From Paenibacillus pabuli (GTDB lineage Bacteria; Bacillota; Bacilli; Paenibacillales; Paenibacillaceae), in the NCBI RefSeq assembly GCF_023101145.1, contig NZ_CP073714.1:5084001-5148000 (forward strand): a stretch of 64,000 nucleotides of DNA, in the 5' to 3' direction. The notes under the pieces were generated by a model. The model made no database searches. It was not told the origin of the DNA and saw only the letters and a list, made by a program, of their open reading frames with translations. Numbering within the stretch: the first letter of the stretch is position 1; each line of letters begins with the position of its first letter. Below, piece by piece: positions 17,154 to 26,460 of the stretch. The translations under genes and the position numbers were made by a program.

Positions 17154-18991
17154 TCATCTTCCCCCTGCTCATATTGTGGAATAATGCATTGAATGATAGT
17201 GCCATACCCGGGAGATGAACATATAAATACCCCGTATCCGGCCCCATATTGAATCCGTATTCGATCTGCAACACTTCTTAGTCCCAGTCCTCTGCGCTCT
17301 GCCATTGAAGACAAGGGCTTCGTCCCCTCTGCCATGATGTATTCAGGCGGGTCTTCTGCCATGTATTCGAATCGAGCCAACATTTCCTGGGGAATACCGA
17401 TACCATTATCTTCGACTCGCAGCACCAGATTGTTTCGTTCCACGAATGCGCTGATTCGGAGTACACCCTGATATTCAATTCCTTCAAACCCGTGCTGAAT
17501 ACTATTTTCTACAAGAGGTTGGAGGATAAGCTTGAGCATGGATGAGGTGTACAGATGAGATGGTATGTCGATCTCATATCGGAACAAATCACTGAACCTG
17601 TAATGCTGGATTTCAAGATAGCTCTGCAAATGCCTTAGCTCTTCACTGAGCGAAATTTCCTCCTGGTCCTGGATGCTGATCCGCAGCATATTGCCAAGTC
17701 TTGTCACCATTTCACTTACTTTACGCCCTTCTCCCCTCATGGCTAATCCGTTAATAGATTCCAACGTGTTAAATAGGAAATGAGGTTTGATCTGGGCTTG
17801 AAGCACGCGTAGTTCTGCCTTCGCCTTCTGCTGCTGCTCTGCACGCACACGTCGGAACAGACCTCCGATGCGATCCAGCAATTCATTGAATCCTTGGGCG
17901 AGCAGTTGCATTTCGTCAAAAGCTTTCCCTTCTACCCGGGCATTAAAGTCCCCGTCATCTACACGTCTCATGAATCGTACGAGCACCGCAATATTGCCGG
18001 TGATTCGGTTCATGAAAAACACATTGAAAACCATCGCAGCAAGCAGACACAGCAGAATGATAATAATCGACCAGCCTGCGAACACATTCGTCTCTGCGGA
18101 TAACGCTTCCCATGAAGCGACACTGACCAGACTCCAGTTATAGTTTTTTAGATGATACTGTGAAATGATGCTTTCACTGCCATCAAACACGGCTCTGGTG
18201 CTGCTGAACCCCGGTCCGTAAATTCCAGAACGCACACCCAGATTCTCCATCTTTTCTCCGCTGTATCGTCCGGAAGGATCGTATACAATCAGACCCTCTT
18301 CATTAATCAGCAGGAACGACGTATCCTGTGCAGGATCACTTATTTGCAAATGGCGGAAGATTCGGTCCATCTCCCCTTTTTTAATCTGAACGACAAGGAC
18401 TCCAATATTCTGAAAATAACTGAGTTCCTTGACCAACCGAATCTGAGTAAAGACTGGCTCTACGCCCGTGAGTTCAGGATACTCCAAGGGGGCCAGCCAT
18501 TTAGGCACGCCGTTGAGTTCCTGGATTTCTTTGTATATAGTATGGACTTTAAATTGTTGAAAAGGGAGTGCTTGAAAGTTTTCCTTCGTAAATATAGAGA
18601 CAATCTGGTTATCCTGAGACGAGCGCGAACGCAAATCATACAAGAAGGCATAACTGATAAACGGGTAGTTGTATAAAAGGGAACGGAAATTACGCTGGCT
18701 AGCATTCAGCGACAATTGATTACCGGTTCCAAGATCCTGCTTGCTTGGATCTTTGGCGTTCAATGCCATCTGGAATACCGATGTGGCAATACCATTGTCC
18801 GTGACATTGTTGATCTGTTGAAAAACATTCTCGATATTATAGCTAATCGCCTGAAGTGCATATTCAGACTGCTGATTGTATTTTTTCTCAATCGTATGTG
18901 ACGTGACCAAGAACATGCCGATTCCAAGCGCGCACATCGGTACAATGATGAGCAGCAGAAATGCCATGGCCAGCTTCATCCGCAAGTTCAT
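17150..18991 (-). CDS. YesM-type sensor histidine kinase
   Basis: A membrane sensor kinase of 613 residues. TM1 lies near 7-28, an extracellular sensing domain of about 260 residues (Cache-like) follows, TM2 is near 305-325 (WSIIIILLCLLAAMVFNVFF), then a HAMP linker. The His_kinase domain has QIKPHFLFNTLESINGL, with the phospho-accepting His around 405. The ATPase domain shows the N-box (LILQPLVENSIQHGF), G1 (VEDNGIGIP) and G2 (RGLGLRSVADRI). It partners the regulator encoded downstream. Paenibacillus uses many such pairs for extracellular carbohydrates, often with a solute-binding protein as co-receptor. Confidence 0.93.
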   Translation of the reverse strand: MNLRMKLAMAFLLLIIVPMCALGIGMFLVTSHTIEKKYNQQSEYALQAISYNIENVFQQINNVTDNGIATSVFQMALNAKDPSKQDLGTGNQLSLNASQRNFRSLLYNYPFISYAFLYDLRSRSSQDNQIVSIFTKENFQALPFQQFKVHTIYKEIQELNGVPKWLAPLEYPELTGVEPVFTQIRLVKELSYFQNIGVLVVQIKKGEMDRIFRHLQISDPAQDTSFLLINEEGLIVYDPSGRYSGEKMENLGVRSGIYGPGFSSTRAVFDGSESIISQYHLKNYNWSLVSVASWEALSAETNVFAGWSIIIILLCLLAAMVFNVFFMNRITGNIAVLVRFMRRVDDGDFNARVEGKAFDEMQLLAQGFNELLDRIGGLFRRVRAEQQQKAKAELRVLQAQIKPHFLFNTLESINGLAMRGEGRKVSEMVTRLGNMLRISIQDQEEISLSEELRHLQSYLEIQHYRFSDLFRYEIDIPSHLYTSSMLKLILQPLVENSIQHGFEGIEYQGVLRISAFVERNNLVLRVEDNGIGIPQEMLARFEYMAEDPPEYIMAEGTKPLSSMAERRGLGLRSVADRIRIQYGAGYGVFICSSPGYGTIIQCIIPQYEQGEDE

Positions 18992-19022
18992 TTCCCGTTC
19001 TCCCTATATAACGCATCGTTAA

Positions 19023-19856
19023 TTAACCTTTAACACTACCTGCTGTTACACCTTCAATGATTTTCTCCTGCAATATAGCGTAGATCACAACAACCGGTAC
19101 AACACTGTATACAATGCCTGCTGACATCTGGGCATAATTCATCTGATACTGATCACGAAACTGGACCATGCCGACAGGCAATGTTCGCAGTTTATCGGTG
19201 GATAAGAAATAGTTAGCGAGTAAAAATTCGTTCCAGTTGCCGAGGAAATTCACGATAAACACCGTAACAATGGCTGGAACGGTAAGAGGTATCACTATTC
19301 TAGCAAAGATACCCGGAGCCCTCAACCCATCCATAACCGCCGCTTCCTCAATTTCTCCCGGGAGCGATCTCATAAAGGCAGCCAAAATAATAATCGTAAA
19401 CGGTATTGCATTTGCAACGTATGGAATGATGAGCGCCAAATGAGTATCCAAAATGCCAAGCTTGCGTACAAGCAAATATATCGGCAGCATGAGCGCATTG
19501 TTTGGAATCAGCATACCCGCCAGAATGAGACTGTACAGAAACATGCTCCATTTGCGGTGTCTCATCCGGGTTATTGCAAAAGCAAACATGGCACCTAGCA
19601 CAATGGTTCCAACTGAGGACAAGACCGAAATGTACATACTGTTCCAGAAATACGTTCCAATCTTGGCATTAACCCAGGCCTCAACGTAGTTATTAAACAC
19701 CCATGTGGATGGCAGACCGAATGGATTCAGGGCAATCTCGTTGTTATCCTGCTTAAATGAAGAAAAGATTACAAACAAAAAGGGAAACAGAATTGCAAGT
19801 AGATACAACATCAACAACACATGAGGTATACTGCCTTTTATGCTCTTTGCCATCAA
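19023..19856 (-). CDS. Sugar ABC transporter permease (MalG/AraQ type)
   Basis: The second inner-membrane subunit of a CUT1 carbohydrate importer, 277 residues with six hydrophobic segments. The EAA loop that contacts the ATPase reads EEAAVMDGLRAPGIFARIVIPLTVP. The start overlaps the end of the first permease by four bases. No ATPase is encoded in this operon, so a shared MsmX-like ATPase elsewhere is expected, as is common for this transporter class in Bacillales. Confidence 0.93.
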   Translation of the reverse strand: MMAKSIKGSIPHVLLMLYLLAILFPFLFVIFSSFKQDNNEIALNPFGLPSTWVFNNYVEAWVNAKIGTYFWNSMYISVLSSVGTIVLGAMFAFAITRMRHRKWSMFLYSLILAGMLIPNNALMLPIYLLVRKLGILDTHLALIIPYVANAIPFTIIILAAFMRSLPGEIEEAAVMDGLRAPGIFARIVIPLTVPAIVTVFIVNFLGNWNEFLLANYFLSTDKLRTLPVGMVQFRDQYQMNYAQMSAGIVYSVVPVVVIYAILQEKIIEGVTAGSVKG

Positions 19857-20737
19857 TATTCCACCCTTTCGTTGCGTCTCGCCACAAGCAATTGATATAC
19901 CGCAGTGAGCACAAGCGTCAGAGCAAAGATCAGAACCGCAATCGTATTGCCATAGCCGTATTTAAAATTGGTTATCGCATATTTGATCATATACGTAGCA
20001 AGCACTTCGGTAGAGCCTGCGGGCCCACCTTTGGTCATAACCAGTACAATATCAGCTGCCTTCATCGCTCCCGCAATGGACAGCATGATGACGACGGAAA
20101 TGATAGGTCTGATCAGTGGCAAAGTAATTTTGAATGCTCTTTGTACAGCTGTTGCGCCATCAATGGCTGCTGCTTCATCCAGATCTTTTGGAATAGCCAG
20201 AATTGCCGCCAACACCATGACAATATAGAATCCCGTCCACTGCCAAGCATTGGTTATAAGAATGGATATCATGGCGAACCGATTGTCGGACAGCCAATAG
20301 ACTGGCGAAATACCTACGGTTTCAAGTAACTGATTCAGCAGTCCGATGTTAGGCTCGTAGATGAATCCCCACAGAATACCGATGACTGCTGTTGACATAA
20401 TGGACGGCAAAAAGACGGCTGTTTTGTACAATCCCTTCAATTTCTTTACGTTTGCAATGAGCAGGGAAAACAGTACAATGAGAGGCACCTGGATCAAAAC
20501 GGAAAATGCGATAAAGAAACCGTTATTGCGAGTAGAAATCCAAAAACGTTCATCTGTCAATGCTTTTGCATAATTGGACAGTCCCACAAAGCGCGGCTCT
20601 GCAGATACCCCATTCCAACTGGTCAGACTGTAATACAATGAACTCCCGATCGGATACAGGAAGAACATGATAAACAAGATTAGTGCCGGCAACACAAATA
20701 ACGTATAAATCAGCGGGCTGCGGAGTGAAGTATTCAT
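19853..20737 (-). CDS. Sugar ABC transporter permease (MalF/UgpA type)
   Basis: The first permease of the CUT1 importer, 294 residues with six hydrophobic segments. Its EAA loop is DEAAAIDGATAVQRAFKITLPLIRP. The ATG at 20737 follows GGAGGTAG. It pairs with the second permease directly downstream and with the solute-binding lipoprotein upstream. A strong stem-loop lies between it and the binding protein gene. Confidence 0.93.
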   Translation of the reverse strand: MNTSLRSPLIYTLFVLPALILFIMFFLYPIGSSLYYSLTSWNGVSAEPRFVGLSNYAKALTDERFWISTRNNGFFIAFSVLIQVPLIVLFSLLIANVKKLKGLYKTAVFLPSIMSTAVIGILWGFIYEPNIGLLNQLLETVGISPVYWLSDNRFAMISILITNAWQWTGFYIVMVLAAILAIPKDLDEAAAIDGATAVQRAFKITLPLIRPIISVVIMLSIAGAMKAADIVLVMTKGGPAGSTEVLATYMIKYAITNFKYGYGNTIAVLIFALTLVLTAVYQLLVARRNERVEY

Positions 20738-20826
20738 GATCTACCTCCTTCAGTGACTTCAACTTCTTATGCTCATATATAGAGCAGATTCCTCAGCAGT
20801 GTAATTCTTTAGATCGGACCAAGGGT

Positions 20827-20857
20827 TTTACCCCGGCAGTGTTCCAACCGGGGTAAA
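20827..20857 (-). terminator. Intercistronic stem-loop between binding protein and permease
   Basis: A perfect 10-bp GC-rich stem (20827-20836 with 20848-20857) and 11-base loop has no strong T-run. The position suggests an mRNA-stabilising or partial-termination element that makes more binding protein than permease. Confidence 0.65.
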
Positions 20858-20901
20858 CCAGCATGGTGTTAATCTGTACAGTTCTGGGTTTGGGCGGTTC
20901 A

Positions 20902-22266
20902 TTATTCTACGGAAGCATTAGCCTCTTCCTGAACCTTTTGCAATTCTTCGGCCATTTTCTCTGGTGTCGTTTGTCCACCAATCAGCTTCTGAATTTGCAA
21001 GTTGCTGATCTCTGTCGTTACATCGGCCTGAACGAGTGCATCGAATGCCGGGAATGAAGTCTGCGATGCATTCAGAACTGCTACGATTTCTTTCATCAAA
21101 TCGTCAGTGATGCTGTCTGTCAGTACTTTCTCATCCAGTTTCATCGCCGGTAACACACCATCTTCTACGAGTCCACGTACTTGCATATCTTCATTGTAGA
21201 AGTTTTTGATAAAGGCTTTGACAGCCGCCAACTTCTGAGGGTCATCCGCAACCGCTGCGGAGAAACCGTATCCGTTATTGACGTCACGCATCAGGGCTGT
21301 CTGATCTCCTACACCGTTTTCTACCGGAGGCATATTGAAGAAACCAACCTTGCCGATAAGTGACTCACCGCTCTGCCCTTCCTTGAATACGGACGATTTC
21401 CATGTTCCGTCATACATCAGAATCGCTTCGCCACTCGTAAATTGAGTTGTATATTCAGCATATTCAAAGCCAAGCTCCCCTTTTTTGAAATAACCTTTAT
21501 CCACCCATTCTTTATGCTTCGCAAATCCTGCAACAACACCTGGATCAGTCCACTTGGCTTCGCCTGTAGCAAACTTCGCCGTAATATCAGGTCCGGCGTA
21601 ACGGGACCACAGATGGTTTGTTAACATGAGTGGAACCCAGCCTGCTTTGGAAGCAGAAGCAAGTGGAACCTTGCCATCAGCCTTGATCTCAGCGAGCATA
21701 TTATCCAGTTCAGCCATTGTTGAAGGCGCTTTCCATCCTTTTTGCGTAAAGTACTCTTTATTGTAGAAGAATCCTTCGCCCGATCCGCCAATAGGCAGTC
21801 CGTACACTTTGCCTTCATAGGTGAATGGTTCAAGCGATGAAAATTGGTCCTGGATACCCAGCTCTTGCAAGATTGGCGTGAGATCCAACAACATGCCCTC
21901 TTTGGCATATACTTTGGAGTCCGGACTACCAAACAATTCGAAAATATCCGGCGGATTGCCCGCTGCCATCTCTCCACGAAGTTTCTCCTTGCGGTTTACA
22001 TCGGATTCAACGCCGTCCAGTGTAAAAGTCAGGTTAGGTACTTCGCTCTCCACTTTGGACACAACGTCCTGCAGAATGGCCAGCCTTTTTTGTTTGTCGG
22101 CACCCACCTGAGTGTGACGGAGAAGCATCTCAACCGGTTCCTTGCTCGTCTCCGTAGGCGCATTGCCTGCTCCCTGTTGCGGTTCGTTAGTTGAACTCGA
22201 ACAACCTGCTAATGTCCATGATGTGATAAGCAATAATGAAAGCAGTAACGTCATTCCTTTTTTCAT
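20902..22266 (-). CDS. Sugar-binding lipoprotein of the ABC importer
   Basis: An extracellular solute-binding protein of family 1, 454 residues. The signal peptide ends in lipobox LAGC (C22), so it is lipid-anchored. The family pattern (PDIFELFGSP near residue 105, GEAILMYDGTWKSS near 285) is clear. It is the first gene of the operon with both permeases, the YesMN pair and NagZ, and probably delivers a GlcNAc-containing or related oligosaccharide. The ligand is inferred only from NagZ. The ATG at 22266 has a GGGGGTC-type site upstream. Confidence 0.92.
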   Translation of the reverse strand: MKKGMTLLLSLLLITSWTLAGCSSSTNEPQQGAGNAPTETSKEPVEMLLRHTQVGADKQKRLAILQDVVSKVESEVPNLTFTLDGVESDVNRKEKLRGEMAAGNPPDIFELFGSPDSKVYAKEGMLLDLTPILQELGIQDQFSSLEPFTYEGKVYGLPIGGSGEGFFYNKEYFTQKGWKAPSTMAELDNMLAEIKADGKVPLASASKAGWVPLMLTNHLWSRYAGPDITAKFATGEAKWTDPGVVAGFAKHKEWVDKGYFKKGELGFEYAEYTTQFTSGEAILMYDGTWKSSVFKEGQSGESLIGKVGFFNMPPVENGVGDQTALMRDVNNGYGFSAAVADDPQKLAAVKAFIKNFYNEDMQVRGLVEDGVLPAMKLDEKVLTDSITDDLMKEIVAVLNASQTSFPAFDALVQADVTTEISNLQIQKLIGGQTTPEKMAEELQKVQEEANASVE

Positions 22267-22413
22267 TCGTATGACCCCCTCAAGATATTGAGCATTTGGC
22301 TTTACACTCTGATTATAAAAAGTTGTAGCTTACATCGTAAGGATGACAATTCATCAATGGAGGGATAAAATCCTTCACTGGACAAATAATCATGTATTTA
22401 CATTGGATAACAG

Positions 22414-22455
22414 CAAAAAAACAGCCCCTGCGAAACATGTTCGCAAAGACTGCTT
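22414..22455 (-). terminator. Terminator after pflA
   Basis: A stem (about 22421-22434 with 22440-22454) includes TTTGCGAA/TTTCGCA-type pairing and is followed on the minus strand by TTTTTTTG. Confidence 0.75.
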
Positions 22456-22474
22456 GGTTAGGATATAACTGTTG

Positions 22475-23227
22475 TTACTTATTGGAGCAAGCCATGCCCG
22501 CAGTTTCCGCACGACCTTGTTCAATCAGGCGATACGCCCGCTCTACTTCCTCATCACTCGGAGAAGGAACTCCTTCGAGCGGATAGGCTTTCCCCAGTGC
22601 CTGCCATTTGTAGATACCCATCTGATGATAAGGCAGGATTTCGAACTTCTCGACTCCATTTAGCGTTCCAATAAACCGCCCCAGATTGAGCAAATCCTCT
22701 TCCTCATTGTGAATCCCCGGCACGTACACGTGGCGAATCCACATTTTTCGTCCATTGTCCGATAACCACTGTGCGGTGCGCAATGTTCTCTCGTTGGATT
22801 TGCCTGTCAGTTTGATATGTTTCTCATCATTGATGTGCTTCAGATCCAGCAAAACCAGGTCCGTGTTATCCAACAAATCATGAATCCGATCCGGTTCATT
22901 GAAACCGTTGCTGTCCAGCGTAGTGTGCAATCCCCAGCGACGTTTCGCTTCCTTGAACACTTCGGCTACAAAATGAGCCTGCAATGTCGGCTCCCCGCCG
23001 GATACCGTCAGTCCTCCGCCGGAACTGCGATAGTAAGAGAGATATGGCTCTATTTCAGCCAGCACCTCTTCCACGCTCATTTCCCTTCCACCGTCCAATG
23101 CCCAAGTATCCGGGTTGTGACAATACTGGCATTTGAGCAGACACCCCTGCATAAAAAGCACGAAGCGGATGCCTGGGCCGTCAACCGTCCCGAAAGTTTC
23201 GAGTGAATGAATATGTCCATTAACCAT
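22475..23227 (-). CDS. pflA: Pyruvate formate-lyase activating enzyme
   Basis: A radical-SAM glycyl-radical activase of 250 residues that puts the Gly radical on PflB under anaerobiosis. The cluster motif is CLLKCQYC (C29, C33, C36), preceded by GTVDGPGIRFVLFMQG. The SAM-binding GGE segment is SGGEPTLQ. It lies 87 bases after pflB on the same strand, and the two are likely one transcription unit, probably induced by FNR. Confidence 0.95.
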   Translation of the reverse strand: MVNGHIHSLETFGTVDGPGIRFVLFMQGCLLKCQYCHNPDTWALDGGREMSVEEVLAEIEPYLSYYRSSGGGLTVSGGEPTLQAHFVAEVFKEAKRRWGLHTTLDSNGFNEPDRIHDLLDNTDLVLLDLKHINDEKHIKLTGKSNERTLRTAQWLSDNGRKMWIRHVYVPGIHNEEEDLLNLGRFIGTLNGVEKFEILPYHQMGIYKWQALGKAYPLEGVPSPSDEEVERAYRLIEQGRAETAGMACSNK

Positions 23228-23314
23228 GCTGCCTCTTCCTTTCTGTATCGCATCCGCTGTGCGTTTAGTATGGAGATTCTACTCCTTTAACCGTGTTGTT
23301 GAGTTACACCGTAG

Positions 23315-25573
23315 TTACATCGAACCGTGGAAGGTCCGGTTAATGACATCGAGTTGCTGCTCACGTGTCAGTTTGATGAAGTTAACTGCGTAACCGGATA
23401 CCCGTACAGTCAGCTGCGGATAGTTTTCCGGGTGATCCATTGCGTCAATCAACTGCTGACGATCAAATACGTTCACGTTCAAATGGTGTGCCCCTTGACC
23501 AAAATAACCGTCCATCATGGCTACTAGGTTGGCTTTGCGTGTGTCTGATTCTTTTCCGAGTGCTTTCGGCACGATGGAGAATGTATTAGAAATTCCGTCA
23601 AGGCTGTGTTCATATGGCAGTTTGGCTACGGAGCCCAGGGACGCCAGTGCACCTTTTTTATCCCGACCATGCATTGGGTTCGCCCCAGGTGCAAACGGTT
23701 CGCCTGCTTTACGGCCATCCGGTGTTGTACCTGTTTTCTTGCCGTACACTACGTTGGATGTGATGGTCAATACGGATTGAGTTGGAATCGCATTACGATA
23801 TGCTTTGTGTTTGCGAATCATGCCCATGAAGCTTTCCACCAGTTCAACCGCGATGCTGTCGACACTGTCTTCATTGTTACCGTAACAAGGGAAGTCACCT
23901 TCAATTTCAAAATCAATTGCGATGCCTTGTTCGTTGCGGATCGGTTTGACTTTGGCATACTTGATTGCACTCAGGGAGTCTGCTGCAACCGAGAGACCGG
24001 CAATACCGCAAGCCATCGTACGAACGATGTCACGGTCATGCAGGGCCATTTCGATACGCTCGTAGCTGTATTTGTCATGCATGTAGTGAATGACGTTGAG
24101 TGAGTTCATATATAGTTTGGCAAGCCATTCCATCATCGGTTTGAAACGTTTCATAACCTCATTATAATCCAGTACTTCGCTTGTAATTGCCGGATATTCA
24201 GGTCCAACTTGTGCTCCCGATTTCTCGTCACGACCACCGTTGATTGCATACAGCAATGCTTTGGCCAGGTTGGCACGAGCGCCAAAGAACTGCATTTGTT
24301 TCCCGATCTTCATCGCCGATACGCAGCATGCAATACCGTAATCGTCTCCGTAGATTGGACGCATCAGATCATCATTTTCATACTGAATGGAGCTCGTTTC
24401 GATGGAAACTTTGGTACAGTATTGTTTGAACGCTTCTGGAAGCTTGGTAGACCAGAGTACCGTCAGGTTCGGTTCCGGTGCAGGACCAAGGTTGTTCAGA
24501 GTATGCAGGAAACGGAAGCTGTTTTTGGTAACACGTGTTTCCCCGTTTACCGACATACCACCAATAGATTCAGTTACCCAAGTTGGGTCTCCACTGAACA
24601 ATTCGTTATAATCCGGCGTACGCAGGAATTTGACAATACGCAGTTTCATTACAAAATGGTCAACCAATTCCTGGGCCTGTTTCTCAGTGAGCAAGCCTTC
24701 TTGCAAATCACGTTCAATGTAAATATCCAGGAAAGAAGAAACACGTCCCAGGGACATCGCTGCACCGTTTTGCTCTTTGATCGCAGCCAAGTAACCGAAG
24801 TAGAGCCATTGGAACGCTTCTTTTGCGGTTGTAGCTGGCAAAGAAATATCGAAACCGTGCATTTCACCCAGTTGTTTCAACTCTTGCAATGCACGAATCT
24901 GTTCGGAGAGTTCTTCGCGCAGGCGAATGACATCTTCATCAATCACGTCGACTTCAAGTGCATTCAGTTCGCCTTTTTTATTCCGAATCAGGAAGTCCAC
25001 GCCATAGAGAGCCACCCGGCGATAGTCACCGATGATCCGGCCACGGCCGTAAGCATCCGGCAGACCGGTAATAATCCCTGCTTTGCGTGCTGCGCGCATT
25101 TCGGATGTATAAGCATCAAATACGCCCTGGTTATGTGTTTTGCGAATGTTTGTAAATATATCAATGACGCCTTGAGGCATTACAAAGCCATATGCTTCAC
25201 AAGCATCAATCATCATGCGGATGCCACCGAATGGCTGAATGGAACGTTTGAATGGAGCATCCGTTTGAACACCAACAATCTGCTCTTTGGATTTATCCAG
25301 ATAACCTGGTTGGTGAGAAACAATCGTCGCTGGCGTATTTACGTCAACATCGAGTACCCCGCCGTTATCGCGCTCTTTTTTGGTCAGATCGGATACGATA
25401 TCCCATAACTCTTTCGTATTCTGAGTTGCACCTTCAAGAAATGCTTCGTCGCCATAGTAAGGAGATAAGTTGTGTAGCAGAAAATCATTCACATCTACGG
25501 TTTTCGTCCATGTTCCTTTGGTAAAGTTTCTCCAGCCTGTTTGTTGTTTGACATCTTTTTCGATCACCGACAT
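23315..25573 (-). CDS. pflB: Formate acetyltransferase (pyruvate formate-lyase)
   Basis: A glycyl radical enzyme of 752 residues converting pyruvate and CoA to acetyl-CoA and formate. The active-site cysteine pair is in GIACCVSAMKIG. The radical glycine is G727 in VRVSGYAVNF near the C-terminus. The ATG at 25573 follows TGGAGGG; the open frame continues upstream to 25633 without a better start. Its leader of about 160 bases contains one FNR-type palindrome and follows another at -41.5. It works with AdhE, encoded upstream, in mixed-acid fermentation. Confidence 0.97.
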   Translation of the reverse strand: MSVIEKDVKQQTGWRNFTKGTWTKTVDVNDFLLHNLSPYYGDEAFLEGATQNTKELWDIVSDLTKKERDNGGVLDVDVNTPATIVSHQPGYLDKSKEQIVGVQTDAPFKRSIQPFGGIRMMIDACEAYGFVMPQGVIDIFTNIRKTHNQGVFDAYTSEMRAARKAGIITGLPDAYGRGRIIGDYRRVALYGVDFLIRNKKGELNALEVDVIDEDVIRLREELSEQIRALQELKQLGEMHGFDISLPATTAKEAFQWLYFGYLAAIKEQNGAAMSLGRVSSFLDIYIERDLQEGLLTEKQAQELVDHFVMKLRIVKFLRTPDYNELFSGDPTWVTESIGGMSVNGETRVTKNSFRFLHTLNNLGPAPEPNLTVLWSTKLPEAFKQYCTKVSIETSSIQYENDDLMRPIYGDDYGIACCVSAMKIGKQMQFFGARANLAKALLYAINGGRDEKSGAQVGPEYPAITSEVLDYNEVMKRFKPMMEWLAKLYMNSLNVIHYMHDKYSYERIEMALHDRDIVRTMACGIAGLSVAADSLSAIKYAKVKPIRNEQGIAIDFEIEGDFPCYGNNEDSVDSIAVELVESFMGMIRKHKAYRNAIPTQSVLTITSNVVYGKKTGTTPDGRKAGEPFAPGANPMHGRDKKGALASLGSVAKLPYEHSLDGISNTFSIVPKALGKESDTRKANLVAMMDGYFGQGAHHLNVNVFDRQQLIDAMDHPENYPQLTVRVSGYAVNFIKLTREQQLDVINRTFHGSM

Positions 25574-25655
25574 AGTAATCCCTCCACAAATTTGGATTTC
25601 CGGACACATGACAGGATGCTTCACTCGTCTCATCTGTGCCCAGAGCCGCGATTAA

Positions 25656-25671
25656 TGTGATAAATTTCACA
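25656..25671. promoter_or_regulatory. FNR/CRP-type palindrome in pflB leader
   Basis: TGTGA-N6-TCACA, a perfect match to the core consensus. It lies downstream of the inferred pflB start, so it may modulate or repress, or serve a second promoter that I could not identify. Confidence 0.75.
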
Positions 25672-25739
25672 TATGAGCCGGAACATGTTCTCTCTACTTG
25701 GGAACCGGAACCGCGGATGAATGTTTTTCTTACATTTCC

Positions 25740-25782
25740 AGTATACGTCTTCGCTCTTTCACGATCTGTGATTTTTATCACA
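25740..25782 (-). promoter_or_regulatory. pflB promoter with FNR site at about -41.5
   Basis: The FNR-type palindrome TGTGA-N6-TCACA (25767-25782) is exactly 21 bases from a TATACT -10 (25740-25745) on the minus strand. This is the class II activator geometry, and no -35 hexamer is evident. Confidence 0.82.
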
Positions 25783-25824
25783 AAGCTTGTGACCATCCTC
25801 ACTTCACTTATGCTGTGTCCTCAT

Positions 25825-26032
25825 TGAACCCTGAAACATTCACACTTAGCCACTGCGCGGGCAGAACAACTTCCGATCGCTGTTACCCCCGGATTTTTTT
25901 TGATTCACTTTTTCAAAGGTGAAAATCCGGGGATAAAGGCGAACGCTTCGCTTCTTCCGTTTTTTCTGCCCCCTCCGTTATGGTGTGAATACCTGATTCA
26001 AAAAGGAACATCACGGATTCCGTGTAACCTCT
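25825..26032 (-). repeat. Structured repeat, unit A (full length)
   Basis: A ~208-base unit with a central 15-bp stem (25883-25897 with 25922-25936), extended by TCGC/GCGA (25877-25880 with 25939-25942) and an apical TTCAC/GTGAA. The C-A mismatch on plus becomes U-G on minus, favouring minus-strand RNA. A second hairpin GCGAA-CGC-TTCGC (25939-25951) shares the GCGA, so the two are mutually exclusive. Confidence 0.8.
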
Positions 26033-26065
26033 TTTAAAAAAAGCAACTGGGCCTTTCCCTCTGGG

Positions 26066-26243
26066 TGAACCCTGAAAATTCCCACTTAGCCACTGCGCGG
26101 ATAGAACAACCTTCCGATCGCTGTTACCCCCAGATTTTTTTGATTCCCTTTTAAAAAGGTAAAATCCGGGGATAAAGGCGAGTGCTTTCGCTTCTTCAGG
26201 TTTTTTCTCTCCTCTCCGTTATCGTGTAAATGTATGGTTCAAA
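26066..26243 (-). repeat. Structured repeat, unit B
   Basis: A diverged tandem copy of unit A. The central stem is kept with two minus-strand G-U pairs, and the apical stem has changed on both sides to CCTTT/AAAGG. Confidence 0.78.
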
Positions 26244-26278
26244 CTATATAGCATAGAAGGTTGAAATCATGCTTGTAC

Positions 26279-26371
26279 GCGAACGCTTCGCTTCTTCCGT
26301 TTTTTCTGCCCCCTCCGTTATGGTGTGAATACCTGGTTCAAAAAGTAACATTACGGATTTCGTGTAACCTA
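26279..26371 (-). repeat. Structured repeat, partial unit C
   Basis: 93 bases matching 25939-26031 of unit A with about five differences. It begins at the GCGAACGCTTCGC hairpin, so the large stem is missing. Confidence 0.8.
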
Positions 26372-26400
26372 ATACCTTTTTACAGAAAAGACGGCAATCG

Positions 26401-26422
26401 GGGCTCCCCTTACGGGGAACCC
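26401..26422 (-). terminator. Stem-loop after adhE
   Basis: A nine-bp stem closes a GTAA tetraloop in the minus RNA, 39 bases past the adhE stop. A TCTTTTC tract follows at some distance, so termination would be inefficient. Confidence 0.45.
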
Positions 26423-26460
26423 TGACTATATTTGCCTAAAGCATGCTTTTACATTGGTGG

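Noticed and set aside
24209..25408. 399-codon plus-strand frame
   Set aside because: Antisense shadow of pflB, which has all catalytic motifs.
25825..26371. Tandem repeats as a CRISPR array
   Set aside because: Units are ~180-210 bases, diverged, with no short identical repeats or regular spacers and no cas genes.
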